Counted from the stretch's first letter, positions 38,740-48,325 are shown. The stretch is 53,870 nt of DNA from Hydrogenophaga sp. (GCA_016790705.1 JAEUOT010000041.1:1-53870), one strand, 5' to 3'. Notes: generated from the letters alone by a model not told the origin. A program made the numbers and translations.

Positions 38740-39567
38740 ATGGCCCCCGCACACCCCTCGCAGCCCGATTTGTCACCGGTGGACCACCGTGCGCCCGCAG
38801 ACACCCTGTCGGTCGCCGACGCGCCCGCAGCCGCCCTGGCCACCCCCGCCTTCAGCCCGCTCTACCAGCAGATCAAGTCGCTGATCCTGCGCAGCCTGCA
38901 GGCCGGCGAGTGGAAGCCCGGCGACATGATTCCCAGCGAGTTCGAGCTGGCGGCGCGCTTTCGTGTCAGTCAGGGCACGGTGCGCAAGGCGATCGATGAA
39001 CTGGCGACCGACAACCTGCTGGTGCGTCGCCAGGGCAAAGGCACCTTCGTCGCCACCCACGCGGAACAGCACATCCAGTACCGCTTCCTGCGCCTGCTCC
39101 CTGACGCCGGCATGCCCGACGCCCAGGGCCCCGCCGAGCGCCGCATCATCGAATGCCGCCGCCTCCGTGGTCCGGCCGAGGTTGCGCGCCAGCTCGACCT
39201 GCGCGGCGGCGACTCGCTGGTGCAGATCCGGCGCGTGCTGTCCTTCTCCGGTGCCCCTGCCATTCTTGAGGACATCTGGCTGCCCGGCGTGCCCTTCAAG
39301 GGGCTGAGCCTGGAGACACTGTCCAGTGACAAGGGGCCGATGTATGCGCTGTTCGAGGCGCAGTTCGGTGTCCGCATGGTGCGCGCGGTGGAAAAGCTCA
39401 AGGCCGTGGCTGCGGATGCCGATGCTGCGGCGTTGCTGGGCGTCGAGGTGGGTCATCCCCTGCTGAGCGTCGAGCGTCTGGCCTTTACCTACAACGACGT
39501 TCCGATGGAGCTGCGCCGAGGGCTCTACCGGACCGAAACCCGGCATTACCACAATGAACTGAGTTGA
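38740..39567 (+). CDS. GntR-family regulator (HutC type, UTRA domain)
   Basis: A regulator with an N-terminal winged helix (PLYQQIKSLILRSLQAGEWKPGDMIPSE and VSQGTVRKAIDEL), a linker ending RRQGKGTFVATH, and a UTRA ligand-binding domain (VQIRRVLSFSGAP, ILEDIWLPG). I use the ATG at 38740 (275 residues) because the only earlier in-frame ATG, 38710, falls inside a likely -10 element and next to the palindrome; that start would give 285 residues. The gene stands between mdh and sdhCDAB, so TCA genes are its probable targets. The effector is unknown, perhaps a dicarboxylate or citrate. Confidence 0.9.
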   Translation: MAPAHPSQPDLSPVDHRAPADTLSVADAPAAALATPAFSPLYQQIKSLILRSLQAGEWKPGDMIPSEFELAARFRVSQGTVRKAIDELATDNLLVRRQGKGTFVATHAEQHIQYRFLRLLPDAGMPDAQGPAERRIIECRRLRGPAEVARQLDLRGGDSLVQIRRVLSFSGAPAILEDIWLPGVPFKGLSLETLSSDKGPMYALFEAQFGVRMVRAVEKLKAVAADADAAALLGVEVGHPLLSVERLAFTYNDVPMELRRGLYRTETRHYHNELS

Positions 39568-39719
39568 GTGCGCCCGCCGACATTGACTGTCACGGGATGG
39601 TCAAATGTCAGGCTTGGGTATGCTGCGTTGCAATAGAATTTGAAGGTTTGTGATCCGAGTTACCGCAGAGTTACAAGATCCCTTCCAACCCTGTCTCCCC
39701 ACCGGAAGAAAGCCCCACC
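39568..39719 (+). promoter_or_regulatory. sdhC upstream region
   Basis: A 152-base gap before sdhC. It contains TAGAAT at 39634-39639 as a possible -10, without a clear -35. It also holds the short inverted pair TTGAC (39583-39587) / GTCAA (39600-39604) and a GAGTTAC direct repeat (39657-39674). No copy of the GTCTTAT array is present here. No gene is visible. Confidence 0.5.
39657..39674. repeat. Direct repeat GAGTTAC, 11-bp period, before sdhC
   Basis: GAGTTAC at 39657-39663 and 39668-39674. The shared core GTTAC with 11-base spacing is also found at 37532-37550 between mdh and the HpcH-like gene. It lies 46-63 bases before the sdhC ATG. Confidence 0.4.
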
Positions 39720-40151
39720 ATGACCGAGTTGACCAAGCCGCGGCCCGAGTTCCGCAACATCAACGCCCTCAAGGACCTGACGACCTATCGCCTGCCCCTG
39801 GCCGGCTGGGTGTCGATCCTGCACCGCGCCAGTGGCGGCCTGATGTTCATCCTGCTGCCCCTGATCGTCTGGCTGTTCGACACCTCGGTGTCGTCCGAGA
39901 TTTCCTATGACCGCTTCACCGCCGTGTTCGCCAGCGGCGTCGGCTTTGTCCCCGGCTGGCTGTTCAAGCTGGTGGTCCTGGCGCTGATCTGGGCCTACCT
40001 GCACCACCTGATCGCCGGTTTGCGCCACCTCTACATGGACGTCAACCACGCCGTCAGCAAGGAATTTGGCAAGTCCTCCGCCATCTTCACCCTGGCACTG
40101 TCGATCGGCCTGACCGTGGTGCTGGGCGCGAAGCTCTTCGGCCTGTACTGA
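39720..40151 (+). CDS. sdhC: Succinate dehydrogenase cytochrome b556 subunit
   Basis: A 143-residue membrane anchor with three helices. SILHRASG (residues 32-39) supplies the quinone-site Ser/Arg seen in E. coli SdhC, and the haem-ligand helix is LHHLIAGLRHLYMD (95-106). GGAAGA stands before the ATG. It is the first gene of sdhCDAB-sdhE-gltA, all on one strand with short gaps. Complex II passes electrons from succinate to ubiquinone. Confidence 0.95.
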   Translation: MTELTKPRPEFRNINALKDLTTYRLPLAGWVSILHRASGGLMFILLPLIVWLFDTSVSSEISYDRFTAVFASGVGFVPGWLFKLVVLALIWAYLHHLIAGLRHLYMDVNHAVSKEFGKSSAIFTLALSIGLTVVLGAKLFGLY

Positions 40152-40174
40152 TCCCGCGAAAGAAGGAAAGACCC

Positions 40175-40540
40175 ATGTCCGTCAATTACGGTTCCAAGCG
40201 CGTCGTCACCGGCGCCCACTACGGCCTGCGCGACTGGCTGGCCCAGCGCATCACCGGCGCCCTGTTCGCCCTGCTGACACTGATCGTCCTGATCAAGGTG
40301 CTGGCCACCGGCGGCCCCCTGGGCTACGAAGGCTGGGCAGGCATCTTCGCCCCCCAATGGATGAAGGCCCTGACCTTCGCCGTGTTCGTGGCCATCACCT
40401 ATCACATCTGGATCGGCATGCGCGACATCTGGATGGACTACGTCAAGCCCGCCGGCATTCGCCTTGTCCTGCACGTTTTCACCATCGTCTGGCTCGTCTC
40501 CTGCCTGGGCTGGGCCATCCAAGTTCTCTGGAGACTCTGA
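40175..40540 (+). CDS. sdhD: Succinate dehydrogenase membrane anchor subunit
   Basis: A 121-residue partner of SdhC with three helices. The second helix carries the haem histidine in YHIWIGMRDIWMDYVKP, which matches the E. coli HAWIGM block. A strong purine-rich ribosome site (AAGAAGGAAAG) precedes the ATG, and sdhA starts only three bases after the stop. Confidence 0.94.
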   Translation: MSVNYGSKRVVTGAHYGLRDWLAQRITGALFALLTLIVLIKVLATGGPLGYEGWAGIFAPQWMKALTFAVFVAITYHIWIGMRDIWMDYVKPAGIRLVLHVFTIVWLVSCLGWAIQVLWRL

Positions 40541-40543
40541 TCC

Positions 40544-42346
40544 ATGACCACCACCGCATCCCTTTCCAAGCGCAAGTTCGACGTGGTCATCGTCGGAGCC
40601 GGCGGCTCCGGCATGCGTGCCTCGCTGCAGCTGGCCCGCGCCGGCCTGAAGGTCGCCGTTCTGTCCAAGGTCTTCCCGACCCGCTCGCATACCGTCGCAG
40701 CACAAGGCGGCGTGTCCGCCTCGCTGGGCAACATGAGCGAAGACAGCTGGGAATACCACTTCTACGACACCGTCAAGGGCTCCGACTGGCTCGGTGACCA
40801 GGACGCCATCGAATTCATGTGCCGCGAAGCACCGAAGGTCGTGTACGAACTCGAACACTTCGGCATGCCGTTCGACCGCAACCCCGATGGCACGATCTAC
40901 CAGCGCCCGTTCGGCGGCCACACCGCCAACTACGGCGAGAAGCCCGTCCAGCGCGCCTGCGCCGCAGCCGACCGCACCGGCCACGCCATGCTGCACACGC
41001 TGTACCAGGCCAACGTGTCCGCCCGCACCACCTTCTTCGTGGAATGGATGGCGCTGGACCTGATCCGCGACGCCTCCGGTGACTGCGTGGGCGTGACCGC
41101 CCTCGAAATGGAAACCGGCGACGTCTACGTGCTCGAAGCCAAGACCGTGCTGCTGGCCACCGGTGGTGCCGGCCGCATCTTCCAGTCCTCGACCAACGCC
41201 TTCATCAACACCGGCGACGGTCTGGGCATGGCCGCCCGCGCCGGCATCGCGCTGCAGGACATGGAGTTCTGGCAGTTCCACCCCACCGGCGTGGCCGGCG
41301 CGGGCGTGCTGCTGACCGAAGGCTGCCGCGGCGAAGGCGCGATTCTGCTCAACAGCAACGGCGAGCGCTTCATGGAGCGCTACGCCCCCACGCTGAAGGA
41401 TCTGGCGCCGCGCGACTTCGTGTCCCGCTGCATGGGCCAGGAAATCCTGGAAGGCCGTGGCTGCGGTCCCAACAAGGACTACATCCACATGAAGCTGGAC
41501 CACCTGGGTGCCGAGACGATCCGCAAGCGTCTGCCCTCGGTGGAAGAAATCGGCCACAACTTCGCCAACGTGGACATCACGCGCGAGCCGATCCCGGTCG
41601 TTCCCACCATCCACTATCAGATGGGCGGCATCCCGACCAACATCCATGGTCAGGTCGTCGAACGCTTCAACGGCGAAGACAAGCCGGTCAACGGTCTGTA
41701 CGCGGTGGGCGAATGCTCCTGCGTGTCGGTGCACGGCGCCAACCGCCTCGGCACCAACTCGCTGCTGGACCTGCTGGTCTTCGGCAAGGCCGCCGGCAAC
41801 CACATCATCGCCAACGTCAATCCCAAGCAGGAGCACAAGCCCCTGCCCCAGGACGCGGCGGATAAGACGCTGGCCCGCCTCTCGCGTCTGGACAACTGCA
41901 AGGACGGCGAGTACTGCCAGGACATCGCCAACGACATGCGCGCCATCATGCAGACGCACGCCGGCGTGTTCCGCAGCCAGGAGTCGATGGACGAAGGTGT
42001 CAAGAAGATCAACGCCCTGCGCGAGCGCGTGGCCAACATCGGACTGACCGACAACTCCAAGGTGTTCAACACCGCGCGCATCGAAGCGCTGGAGGTCGAG
42101 AACCTGATGGAAGCCGCCCAGGCCACGATGACCAGTGCCGCTGCCCGCAAGGAATGCCGCGGCGCCCACCTGGTGCGCGACTACGAACACGACGTGACCC
42201 ACCCGACCTGCCCGCTGGGCCGCAACGACGCCGAGTGGATGAAGCACACCCTGTGGTTCAAGGAAGGCAACAGCCTGGACTACAAGCCGGTGCGCATGAA
42301 GCCGCTGACGGCCGAAACCGTGCCCCCGAAGCCCCGCACCTTCTGA
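40544..42346 (+). CDS. sdhA: Succinate dehydrogenase flavoprotein subunit
   Basis: A 600-residue FAD subunit. The dinucleotide loop VVIVGAGGSGMRA is at about residues 14-26, the His that carries covalent FAD is H49 in RSHTVAAQGG, and the active-site block HGANRLGTNSLLDLLVFG holds the catalytic arginine region. It oxidises succinate on the cytoplasmic side. SdhE, encoded two genes downstream, would perform the flavinylation. Confidence 0.97.
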   Translation: MTTTASLSKRKFDVVIVGAGGSGMRASLQLARAGLKVAVLSKVFPTRSHTVAAQGGVSASLGNMSEDSWEYHFYDTVKGSDWLGDQDAIEFMCREAPKVVYELEHFGMPFDRNPDGTIYQRPFGGHTANYGEKPVQRACAAADRTGHAMLHTLYQANVSARTTFFVEWMALDLIRDASGDCVGVTALEMETGDVYVLEAKTVLLATGGAGRIFQSSTNAFINTGDGLGMAARAGIALQDMEFWQFHPTGVAGAGVLLTEGCRGEGAILLNSNGERFMERYAPTLKDLAPRDFVSRCMGQEILEGRGCGPNKDYIHMKLDHLGAETIRKRLPSVEEIGHNFANVDITREPIPVVPTIHYQMGGIPTNIHGQVVERFNGEDKPVNGLYAVGECSCVSVHGANRLGTNSLLDLLVFGKAAGNHIIANVNPKQEHKPLPQDAADKTLARLSRLDNCKDGEYCQDIANDMRAIMQTHAGVFRSQESMDEGVKKINALRERVANIGLTDNSKVFNTARIEALEVENLMEAAQATMTSAAARKECRGAHLVRDYEHDVTHPTCPLGRNDAEWMKHTLWFKEGNSLDYKPVRMKPLTAETVPPKPRTF

Positions 42347-42377
42347 CCGGAACCAGCGAACACAAGGACACTGAAAA

Positions 42378-43082
42378 ATGGCACAACGCACTTTCAAGAT
42401 CTACCGCTACGACCCGGACAAGGACGCCAAGCCGTACATGCAGACCATCCAGCTCGACCTGGACGGCACCGAACGCATGCTGCTGGACGCGCTGGTCAAG
42501 CTCAAGGCCGTGGACCCCACGCTGTCGTTCCGTCGCTCCTGCCGTGAAGGCGTGTGCGGCTCGGACGCCATGAACATCAACGGAAAGAACGGTCTGGCCT
42601 GCCTGACCAACCTGAACACGCTCAAGGGCGACATCGTCCTCAAGCCGCTGCCCGGCCTGCCGGTGGTGCGCGACCTGATCGTGGACATGACGCTGTTCTT
42701 CAAGCAGTACCACAGCATCAAGCCGTACCTGATCAACGAAACGCCGGCCCCCGAGCGCGAGCGCCTGCAGAGTCCCGAGGAGCGCGAAGAGCTCAACGGC
42801 CTGTACGAGTGCATCCTGTGCGCCAGCTGCTCGACCAGCTGCCCCAGCTTCTGGTGGAACCCCGACAAGTTCGTCGGCCCCGCCGGTCTGCTGCAGGCCT
42901 ACCGCTTCATCGCCGACAGCCGCGACCAGGCCACCAGCGAACGTCTGGACAACCTGGAAGACCCGTACCGCCTGTTCCGCTGCCACACCATCATGAACTG
43001 TGTGGACGTCTGCCCCAAGAGCCTGAACCCCACCAAGGCGATTGGCAAGATCAAGGAACTGATGGTGCGCCGCGCCGTCTGA
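42378..43082 (+). CDS. sdhB: Succinate dehydrogenase iron-sulfur subunit
   Basis: A 234-residue protein with all three clusters. The 2Fe-2S site uses C55, C60, D63 and C75, with Asp in place of the fourth ligand as in E. coli. The 4Fe-4S site uses C145, C148, C151 and a later Cys, and the 3Fe-4S site C155, C202 and C208 with C212 nearby. The segments [16 protein letters not shown] and [17 protein letters not shown] are diagnostic. It relays electrons from SdhA to quinone. Confidence 0.97.
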   Translation: MAQRTFKIYRYDPDKDAKPYMQTIQLDLDGTERMLLDALVKLKAVDPTLSFRRSCREGVCGSDAMNINGKNGLACLTNLNTLKGDIVLKPLPGLPVVRDLIVDMTLFFKQYHSIKPYLINETPAPERERLQSPEEREELNGLYECILCASCSTSCPSFWWNPDKFVGPAGLLQAYRFIADSRDQATSERLDNLEDPYRLFRCHTIMNCVDVCPKSLNPTKAIGKIKELMVRRAV

Positions 43083-43083
43083 G

Positions 43084-43392
43084 ATGCCCCGCATGACCAC
43101 GACCGACAACGCTGCTGCGGACGCCCCACTCGACGTGCGGGCGCTCTCCAAGCTCAAGTGGCGCTGCCGCCGTGGTCTGCTGGAAAACGACCTGTTCATC
43201 GAGCGGTTCTTCGCCAGGCATGAAACTGGCTTGACCGTCAGGCAGGCTCAAGCTCTCGGGGTTTTAATGGACCTGTCGGACAACGATCTGCTCGATCAGT
43301 TGCTCGGCCGCAAGACACCCGAAGGGCCCCAGGCCGAACCGGACGTTGTGCAGGTGCTGGAGATGATCCGCCACGCCCGCTCGCCCGATTAA
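43084..43392 (+). CDS. sdhE: FAD assembly factor SdhE
   Basis: A 102-residue protein with the SdhE/Sdh5 core [20 protein letters not shown], which contains the conserved RGxxE residues needed for covalent FAD attachment to SdhA. The ATG at 43084 lies one base after the sdhB stop; a second ATG nine bases on is an alternative start. The segment [14 protein letters not shown] that follows is also typical. Its place between sdhB and gltA fits co-production with its client. Confidence 0.93.
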   Translation: MPRMTTTDNAAADAPLDVRALSKLKWRCRRGLLENDLFIERFFARHETGLTVRQAQALGVLMDLSDNDLLDQLLGRKTPEGPQAEPDVVQVLEMIRHARSPD

Positions 43393-43417
43393 GACCCATC
43401 CCACCCAAGGAAACCGC

Positions 43418-44728
43418 ATGAAACTCGTAGACAACAAAGCCACCCTGTCGTTCTCCAACGGCAGCCCCAGCGTCGAGATGCCGGTGTATGCCGGCAGCAT
43501 CGGTCCGGACGTGATCGACATCCGCAAGCTGTACGCGCAGACCGGCATGTTCACCTACGACCCGGGCTTCCTGTCTACCGCGTCCTGCCAGTCCGCCATC
43601 ACCTACATCGACGGCGACAAGGGCGAGCTGCTGTACCGCGGCTACCCCATCGAGCAACTGGCCACCCAGGCCGACTACCTCGACACCTGCTTCCTGCTGC
43701 TCAACGGCGAACTGCCCAACGAGAAGGAGCGCGGCGACTTCCACAAGCTCGTGATCAACCACACCATGGTCAACGAGCAGATGCAGTTCTTCCTGCGCGG
43801 CTTCCGCCGTGACGCCCACCCGATGGCCGTGCTGACCGGCCTGGTCGGCGCCCTGTCGGCCTTCTATCACGACAGCACCGACATCAACAATCCCGAGCAC
43901 CGCAAGGTCGCCGCGATCCGCCTGATCGCCAAGATGCCGACCCTGGTCGCCATGGCCTACAAGTACGGCGTCGGCCAGCCCTTCATGTACCCGAAGAACG
44001 ACCTGAGCTACTCGGGCAACTTCCTGCGCATGATGTTCGGCACGCCCTGCGAGGAATACAAGGTCAACCCGGTGCTGGAAAAGGCCCTGGACCGCATCTT
44101 CATCCTGCACGCCGACCACGAGCAGAACGCCTCCACCTCCACGGTCCGCCTGTGCGGCTCGTCGGGCACCAACCCGTTCGCCGCGATCGCGGCCGGCGTG
44201 GCCTGCCTCTGGGGCCCCGCCCACGGCGGCGCCAACGAAGCCTGCCTGAACATGCTGGAAGACATCCAGCGCCAGGGCGGCGTGGCCAAGGTCGGCGAGT
44301 TCATGGAAAAGGTCAAGGACAAGAACAGCGGCGTCAAGCTGATGGGCTTCGGTCACCGCGTGTACAAGAACTACGACCCGCGCGCCAAGCTGATGCAGGA
44401 AACCTGCAACGAAGTGCTGGCCGAGCTGGGCCTGGAAAACGACCCGCTGTTCAAGCTGGCCAAGGAACTGGAAAAAATCGCCCTGGAAGACGATTACTTC
44501 GTGCAGCGCAAGCTCTACCCGAACGTCGACTTCTACTCCGGCATCGTGCAGCGCGCGATCGGCATCCCGGTCAGCCTGTTCACCGGCATCTTCGCGCTGG
44601 CCCGCACCGTCGGCTGGATCGCCCAGCTCAACGAAATGCTGGCCGACCCCGAGTACAAGATCGGCCGTCCGCGCCAGCTGTTCACGGGCTCGCCGCGTCG
44701 CGATGTGCCGACCGGGTTCAAGCGATAA
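43418..44728 (+). CDS. gltA: Citrate synthase, type II
   Basis: A 436-residue citrate synthase of the Gram-negative hexameric type. The N-terminal beta domain ([18 protein letters not shown]) precedes the all-helical core with [12 protein letters not shown], the His block [11 protein letters not shown] and the [12 protein letters not shown] block, and a C-terminal Asp/Arg region (IAQLNEM ... RPRQLFTG). It condenses acetyl-CoA with oxaloacetate. AAGGAAA lies before the ATG. It is the last gene of the sdh-gltA operon and is followed by a dispersed repeat and a strong terminator. Confidence 0.97.
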   Translation: MKLVDNKATLSFSNGSPSVEMPVYAGSIGPDVIDIRKLYAQTGMFTYDPGFLSTASCQSAITYIDGDKGELLYRGYPIEQLATQADYLDTCFLLLNGELPNEKERGDFHKLVINHTMVNEQMQFFLRGFRRDAHPMAVLTGLVGALSAFYHDSTDINNPEHRKVAAIRLIAKMPTLVAMAYKYGVGQPFMYPKNDLSYSGNFLRMMFGTPCEEYKVNPVLEKALDRIFILHADHEQNASTSTVRLCGSSGTNPFAAIAAGVACLWGPAHGGANEACLNMLEDIQRQGGVAKVGEFMEKVKDKNSGVKLMGFGHRVYKNYDPRAKLMQETCNEVLAELGLENDPLFKLAKELEKIALEDDYFVQRKLYPNVDFYSGIVQRAIGIPVSLFTGIFALARTVGWIAQLNEMLADPEYKIGRPRQLFTGSPRRDVPTGFKR

Positions 44729-44735
44729 CAAGCCC

Positions 44736-44811
44736 ACCCCTGCGCCGCCTTCGGCGTCACCCCCTCTAGGGGGCAACGCGATGCGGCCTGGCATAGCCAG
44801 TTCCGCCGCGT
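44736..44811. repeat. Dispersed two-hairpin intergenic repeat, copy 1
   Basis: Begins CACCCCTGCGCCG, has one small hairpin (CGCCG-CCTT-CGGCG) and a second (CCCCC-TCTA-GGGGG), then CAACGC and a tail with GGCCTGGC, AGCCAG and TTCC. The same order of blocks recurs after leuB at 49417-49520. It sits right after the gltA stop and before the terminator. Similar GC-rich elements are familiar after genes in Comamonadaceae genomes; that statement is from memory, not a search. Confidence 0.65.
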
Positions 44812-44819
44812 TCTGGCTC

Positions 44820-44855
44820 AAAACCCGCTCACCTCTGGTGGCGGGTTTTGTTTTT
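44820..44855 (+). terminator. Intrinsic terminator of the sdh-gltA operon
   Basis: AAAACCCGC and GCGGGTTTT form a 9-bp stem that continues through CACC/GGTG with a one-base bulge and a TCT loop. GTTTTT follows. It lies about 90 bases after the gltA stop, beyond the dispersed repeat. Confidence 0.88.
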
Positions 44856-44913
44856 GCGGGGTCTGACATCGCCAATCGCGATGGAATGACCGTTTCAAAA
44901 GAGGGAAAATCCA

Positions 44914-44942
44914 AAAAGTCATCTTGAAATGCGATGACTTTT
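44914..44942. promoter_or_regulatory. 10-bp inverted repeat at the LysR gene start
   Basis: AAAAGTCATC (44914-44923) and GATGACTTTT (44933-44942) are perfect complements with a 9-base spacer. The element ends three bases before the chosen LysR ATG. It may be an autoregulatory operator, or in RNA a hairpin that hides the start region, since no ribosome site is otherwise visible. Confidence 0.55.
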
Positions 44943-44945
44943 CCC

Positions 44946-45887
44946 ATGAACGCTCCCGACCGCGCCTTCACCCGCCGACTCGACCTCACCACGCTGCAGC
45001 TCTTCGTGGCGGTGTGCGAGCGCGGCAGCATCGGCAAGGCGGCCGAGACCGAGTTCATGGCGCCGTCCGCTGTCAGCAAGCGCCTGTCGGACCTCGAAAC
45101 CACGGTCGGCACGCCGCTGCTCATGCGCCACGCGCGCGGCGTCACACCCACCCCCGCCGGCCAGAGCCTGCTGCACCACGCCCGCTCGGTGCTGTTCAGC
45201 CTCGACAAGATGCAAGGCGAGCTCTCGGAATACGCCGACGGCGTGCGCGGCCACGTGCGGGTGCACGCCAACATCTCCGCCACCGTGCAGTTCCTGCCCG
45301 AGGATCTGGGCAGTTTCATCCGCGCGCACGACGCCATCAAGATCGACCTTGAGGAACATCTGTCGACCGAGGTGCTGCGCGCCGTGCAGGAAGGCGCTGC
45401 CGACCTCGGCATCTGCCACGTCGGTGGCGACGACCCGACCCAGGGCCTGCAGACCCTGCCCTACCGCCAGGACCGGCTGGTGCTGATCGCGCCGACGCGC
45501 CATCCGCTGGCCCGGCACGCGGCCATGGCCTTTGCCGACAGTCTCGACTGGGACCACGTCGGCCTGCACGCCAACAGCTCCATCTACCGCGCCATGCACG
45601 CGGCAGCGACCGCCAGCGGCCGCAACATCCGGCTGCGCATCCGTGTCTCGGGACTGGACGCCATGTGCCGCATGATCCACAACGGCCTGGGCATCGGCCT
45701 GATGCCGCAGCGCGCCTTCGAACTCATGCAAGGCGTCGGTGACCTTCGGGCCATCGGGCTGACCGACGATTGGGCGAGCCGCCACATCGACCTCGTCGCG
45801 CGCGACTTTTCCAGCCTGCCGGTCAGCGCCCGGCTCCTGGTCGACCACCTGTCTTCACACGCCGGACAAACGGCCGCCCCCACCTAA
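44946..45887 (+). CDS. LysR-family transcriptional regulator
   Basis: A 313-residue LysR protein. The winged helix at the N-terminus reads LTTLQLFVAVCERGSIGKAA, then SAVSKRLSDLE, followed by the linker helix and a periplasmic-binding-like effector domain (DLGICHVGG, GLGIGLMPQRA). The ATG at 44946 is used; an ATG at 44934 lies inside the inverted repeat and adds four residues. It precedes leuC by 30 bases on the same strand, so control of leucine genes is possible, yet nothing in the sequence names the effector. Confidence 0.92.
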   Translation: MNAPDRAFTRRLDLTTLQLFVAVCERGSIGKAAETEFMAPSAVSKRLSDLETTVGTPLLMRHARGVTPTPAGQSLLHHARSVLFSLDKMQGELSEYADGVRGHVRVHANISATVQFLPEDLGSFIRAHDAIKIDLEEHLSTEVLRAVQEGAADLGICHVGGDDPTQGLQTLPYRQDRLVLIAPTRHPLARHAAMAFADSLDWDHVGLHANSSIYRAMHAAATASGRNIRLRIRVSGLDAMCRMIHNGLGIGLMPQRAFELMQGVGDLRAIGLTDDWASRHIDLVARDFSSLPVSARLLVDHLSSHAGQTAAPT

Positions 45888-45917
45888 AATTCCAGCCTCA
45901 CAGGAGAACCCCGCCCC

Positions 45918-47339
45918 ATGGCCCGCACGCTCTACGACAAGATCTGGGACGAACACGTCGTCCACACCGAGGAAGACGGCACGTCCATCCTCTACATCGA
46001 CCGCCACCTGGTGCACGAAGTCACCAGCCCGCAGGCCTTCGAAGGCCTGCGCCAGGCTGGCCGCAAGGTCTGGCGCGTCAGCTCCATCGTCGCCACCGCC
46101 GACCACAACACACCCACCACCGGCTGGGAACTGGGCTATGACGGCATCACCGACCCGATCAGCAAGGAACAGATCACCACGCTGGACGCCAACATCAAGG
46201 AATTCGGCTCCGCGGCCTTCTTCCCGTTCATGTCCAAGCGCCAGGGCATCGTGCACGTCATCGGCCCGGAAAACGGCGCCACCCTGCCCGGTATGACCGT
46301 GGTCTGCGGCGACTCGCACACCAGCACCCACGGCGCCTTCGGCGCGCTGGCCCACGGCATCGGCACCAGCGAGGTCGAACACGTGATGGCCTCGCAGACC
46401 CTGCTGGCCAAGAAGGCCAAGAACATGCTGGTCAAGGTCGAAGGCCAATGCGCCAAAGGCGTGACCGCCAAGGACATCGTGCTGGCCATCATCGGCAAGA
46501 TCGGCACCGCCGGCGGCACCGGCTACACCATCGAGTTCGCCGGCAGCGCCATCCGCTCGCTGAGCATGGAAGGCCGCATGACGGTCTGCAACATGGCCAT
46601 CGAAGGCGGCGCGCGCGCCGGTCTGGTGGCCGTGGACGACAAGACCATCGAGTACGTCAAGGGCCGTCCGCTGGCGCCCACCGGCGTCGAATGGGACCAG
46701 GCCGTCGCCTACTGGAAGACGCTGCATTCCGACGAAGGTGCGCACTTCGACGCCGTGGTCGAGCTCGACGCCGCGCAGATCCTGCCGCAGGTCACCTGGG
46801 GCACCTCGCCCGAGATGGTGCTGGGCGTGGACGCGCGCGTGCCCGATCCTGAAAAGGAAAAGGACGCCAGCAAGCGCGGCGCGATGGAGCGCGCGCTCAC
46901 CTACATGGCCCTCGAACCCGGCAAGGCGCTGTCCGACATCCACGTCGACAAGGTCTTCATCGGCTCCTGCACCAACAGCCGCATCGAGGACATGCGCGAG
47001 GCCGCTGCCGTGGTCAAGAAGCTGGGCCAGAAGGTCGCCAGGAACGTCAAGCTCGCCATGGTCGTGCCCGGCTCCGGTCTGGTGAAGGAACAGGCCGAGC
47101 GCGAAGGCCTGCACGAGATCTTCAAGGCCGCCGGCTTCGAGTGGCGCGAGCCCGGCTGCTCGATGTGTCTGGCCATGAACGCCGACCGGCTGGAGCCGGG
47201 CGAACGCTGCGCCTCCACCAGCAACCGCAATTTCGAAGGCCGCCAGGGCGCCGGTGGTCGCACCCACCTGGTCTCGCCCGCGATGGCTGCCGCCGCCGCG
47301 ATCCACGGCCATTTCATCGACGTTCGCACCATCGCCTGA
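45918..47339 (+). CDS. leuC: 3-isopropylmalate dehydratase large subunit
   Basis: A 473-residue aconitase-superfamily subunit for leucine synthesis, working with LeuD. Typical blocks are [12 protein letters not shown] at the N-terminus, [17 protein letters not shown], and the cluster cysteines in [16 protein letters not shown] and [15 protein letters not shown] precedes the ATG. It begins the leuC - lipoprotein - leuD - leuB run. Confidence 0.97.
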   Translation: MARTLYDKIWDEHVVHTEEDGTSILYIDRHLVHEVTSPQAFEGLRQAGRKVWRVSSIVATADHNTPTTGWELGYDGITDPISKEQITTLDANIKEFGSAAFFPFMSKRQGIVHVIGPENGATLPGMTVVCGDSHTSTHGAFGALAHGIGTSEVEHVMASQTLLAKKAKNMLVKVEGQCAKGVTAKDIVLAIIGKIGTAGGTGYTIEFAGSAIRSLSMEGRMTVCNMAIEGGARAGLVAVDDKTIEYVKGRPLAPTGVEWDQAVAYWKTLHSDEGAHFDAVVELDAAQILPQVTWGTSPEMVLGVDARVPDPEKEKDASKRGAMERALTYMALEPGKALSDIHVDKVFIGSCTNSRIEDMREAAAVVKKLGQKVARNVKLAMVVPGSGLVKEQAEREGLHEIFKAAGFEWREPGCSMCLAMNADRLEPGERCASTSNRNFEGRQGAGGRTHLVSPAMAAAAAIHGHFIDVRTIA

Positions 47340-47372
47340 GTTTTGTCCGGAACCCTTTCAAGGAGTCTCACC

Positions 47373-47666
47373 ATGTCCGCTCTCAAGTCCCTGTTCACCC
47401 TGATTGCCGCCGCTGCCCTGGCCATGCTCGCCGCCTGCAGCACCAACACCGTTCAAGGCGTCAAGCAGGACGCCCACCTGGTCAAGGAGAAGGCCGTGGA
47501 GGTCAAGGACAAGGTGGTCGACAAGGCCATTGAAGTCAAGGACGTGGTCGTCGACAAGTCCATCGAGGTCAAGGACAAGGCCGTCGAAGGCGGCAAGGCC
47601 GCCGGGCAAGCCGTCGGCTCCGGCCTTGAGAAGGCCGGCGAAGCCGTCAAGGGCGCGACCAACTGA
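47373..47666 (+). CDS. Small lipoprotein, entericidin-like with hendecad repeats
   Basis: A 97-residue lipoprotein: signal peptide, lipobox LAAC with the modified cysteine at residue 22, then a Lys/Glu/Val-rich helix. Three 11-residue units stand in a row, [11 protein letters not shown] (41-51), [11 protein letters not shown] (52-62) and [11 protein letters not shown] (63-73), followed by looser Gly/Ala/Lys units. Entericidin-type lipoproteins of about 45 residues are common at this spot between leuC and leuD; this one is twice as long. The 11-residue period predicts an amphipathic, coiled-coil or membrane-lying helix. AGGAG precedes the ATG. Its function is unknown. Confidence 0.82.
   Translation: MSALKSLFTLIAAAALAMLAACSTNTVQGVKQDAHLVKEKAVEVKDKVVDKAIEVKDVVVDKSIEVKDKAVEGGKAAGQAVGSGLEKAGEAVKGATN
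47493..47591 (+). repeat. Three tandem 33-base coding repeats
   Basis: Units 47493-47525, 47526-47558 and 47559-47591 encode A/S-V/I-EVKD-x-V/A-V-D/E-K/G. They share GAGGTCAAGGAC or GAAGTCAAGGAC cores, so they arose by tandem duplication of DNA within the lipoprotein gene. Confidence 0.8.
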
Positions 47667-47677
47667 ACACCATCAAC

Positions 47678-48325
47678 ATGCAGACATTCACCATTCACCA
47701 GGGCCTCGTGGCCCCCATGGACCGCGAGAACGTCGACACCGACGCGATCATTCCCAAGCAGTTCCTCAAGTCGATCCGCAAGACGGGCTTCGGCCCCAAC
47801 CTGTTCGACGAGTGGCGCTACCTGGACCAGCCGGGCGAGCCCGGTGTGCCGGAAAGTGCGCGCAAGCCCAACCCGGACTTCGTGCTGAACCAGCCGCGCT
47901 ACAAAGGTGCGTCGGTGCTGATCACGCGCCGCAACTTCGGCTGCGGCTCCAGCCGTGAACACGCGCCCTGGGCCATCGACCAGTACGGCTTCCGCGCCAT
48001 CATCGCGCCCAGCTACGCCGACATCTTCTTCAACAACTGCTTCAAGAACGGCCTGCTGCCCATCGTGCTGAGCGAAGCGCAGGTGGACCAGCTTTTCAAC
48101 GAAGTGTTCGCCTTCCCTGGCTACCAGCTGACCATCGACCTGGAGCGCCAGGTGATCGTCAAGCCGCAGGGCGAGGAGATCCCCTTCGAGGTCAACGCCT
48201 TCCGCAAGTACTGCCTGATCAACGGGCTGGACGACATCGGCCTGACGCTGCGCCACAAGGACAAGATCGAGGCGTTCGAGAAAGAGCGCCTGGCGACCAA
48301 GCCCTGGCTCGCGCACACCATGTAA
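47678..48325 (+). CDS. leuD: 3-isopropylmalate dehydratase small subunit
   Basis: A 215-residue LeuD. Blocks [14 protein letters not shown] near residue 21 and [14 protein letters not shown] (about 88-101) mark the swivel domain that completes the LeuC active site. It begins 11 bases after the lipoprotein gene stop. Confidence 0.97.
   Translation: MQTFTIHQGLVAPMDRENVDTDAIIPKQFLKSIRKTGFGPNLFDEWRYLDQPGEPGVPESARKPNPDFVLNQPRYKGASVLITRRNFGCGSSREHAPWAIDQYGFRAIIAPSYADIFFNNCFKNGLLPIVLSEAQVDQLFNEVFAFPGYQLTIDLERQVIVKPQGEEIPFEVNAFRKYCLINGLDDIGLTLRHKDKIEAFEKERLATKPWLAHTM

Noticed and set aside
40031-42397. Open frame of 788 codons on the minus strand across sdhA
   Set aside because: Antisense shadow of sdhA with no recognisable domain or ribosome site.
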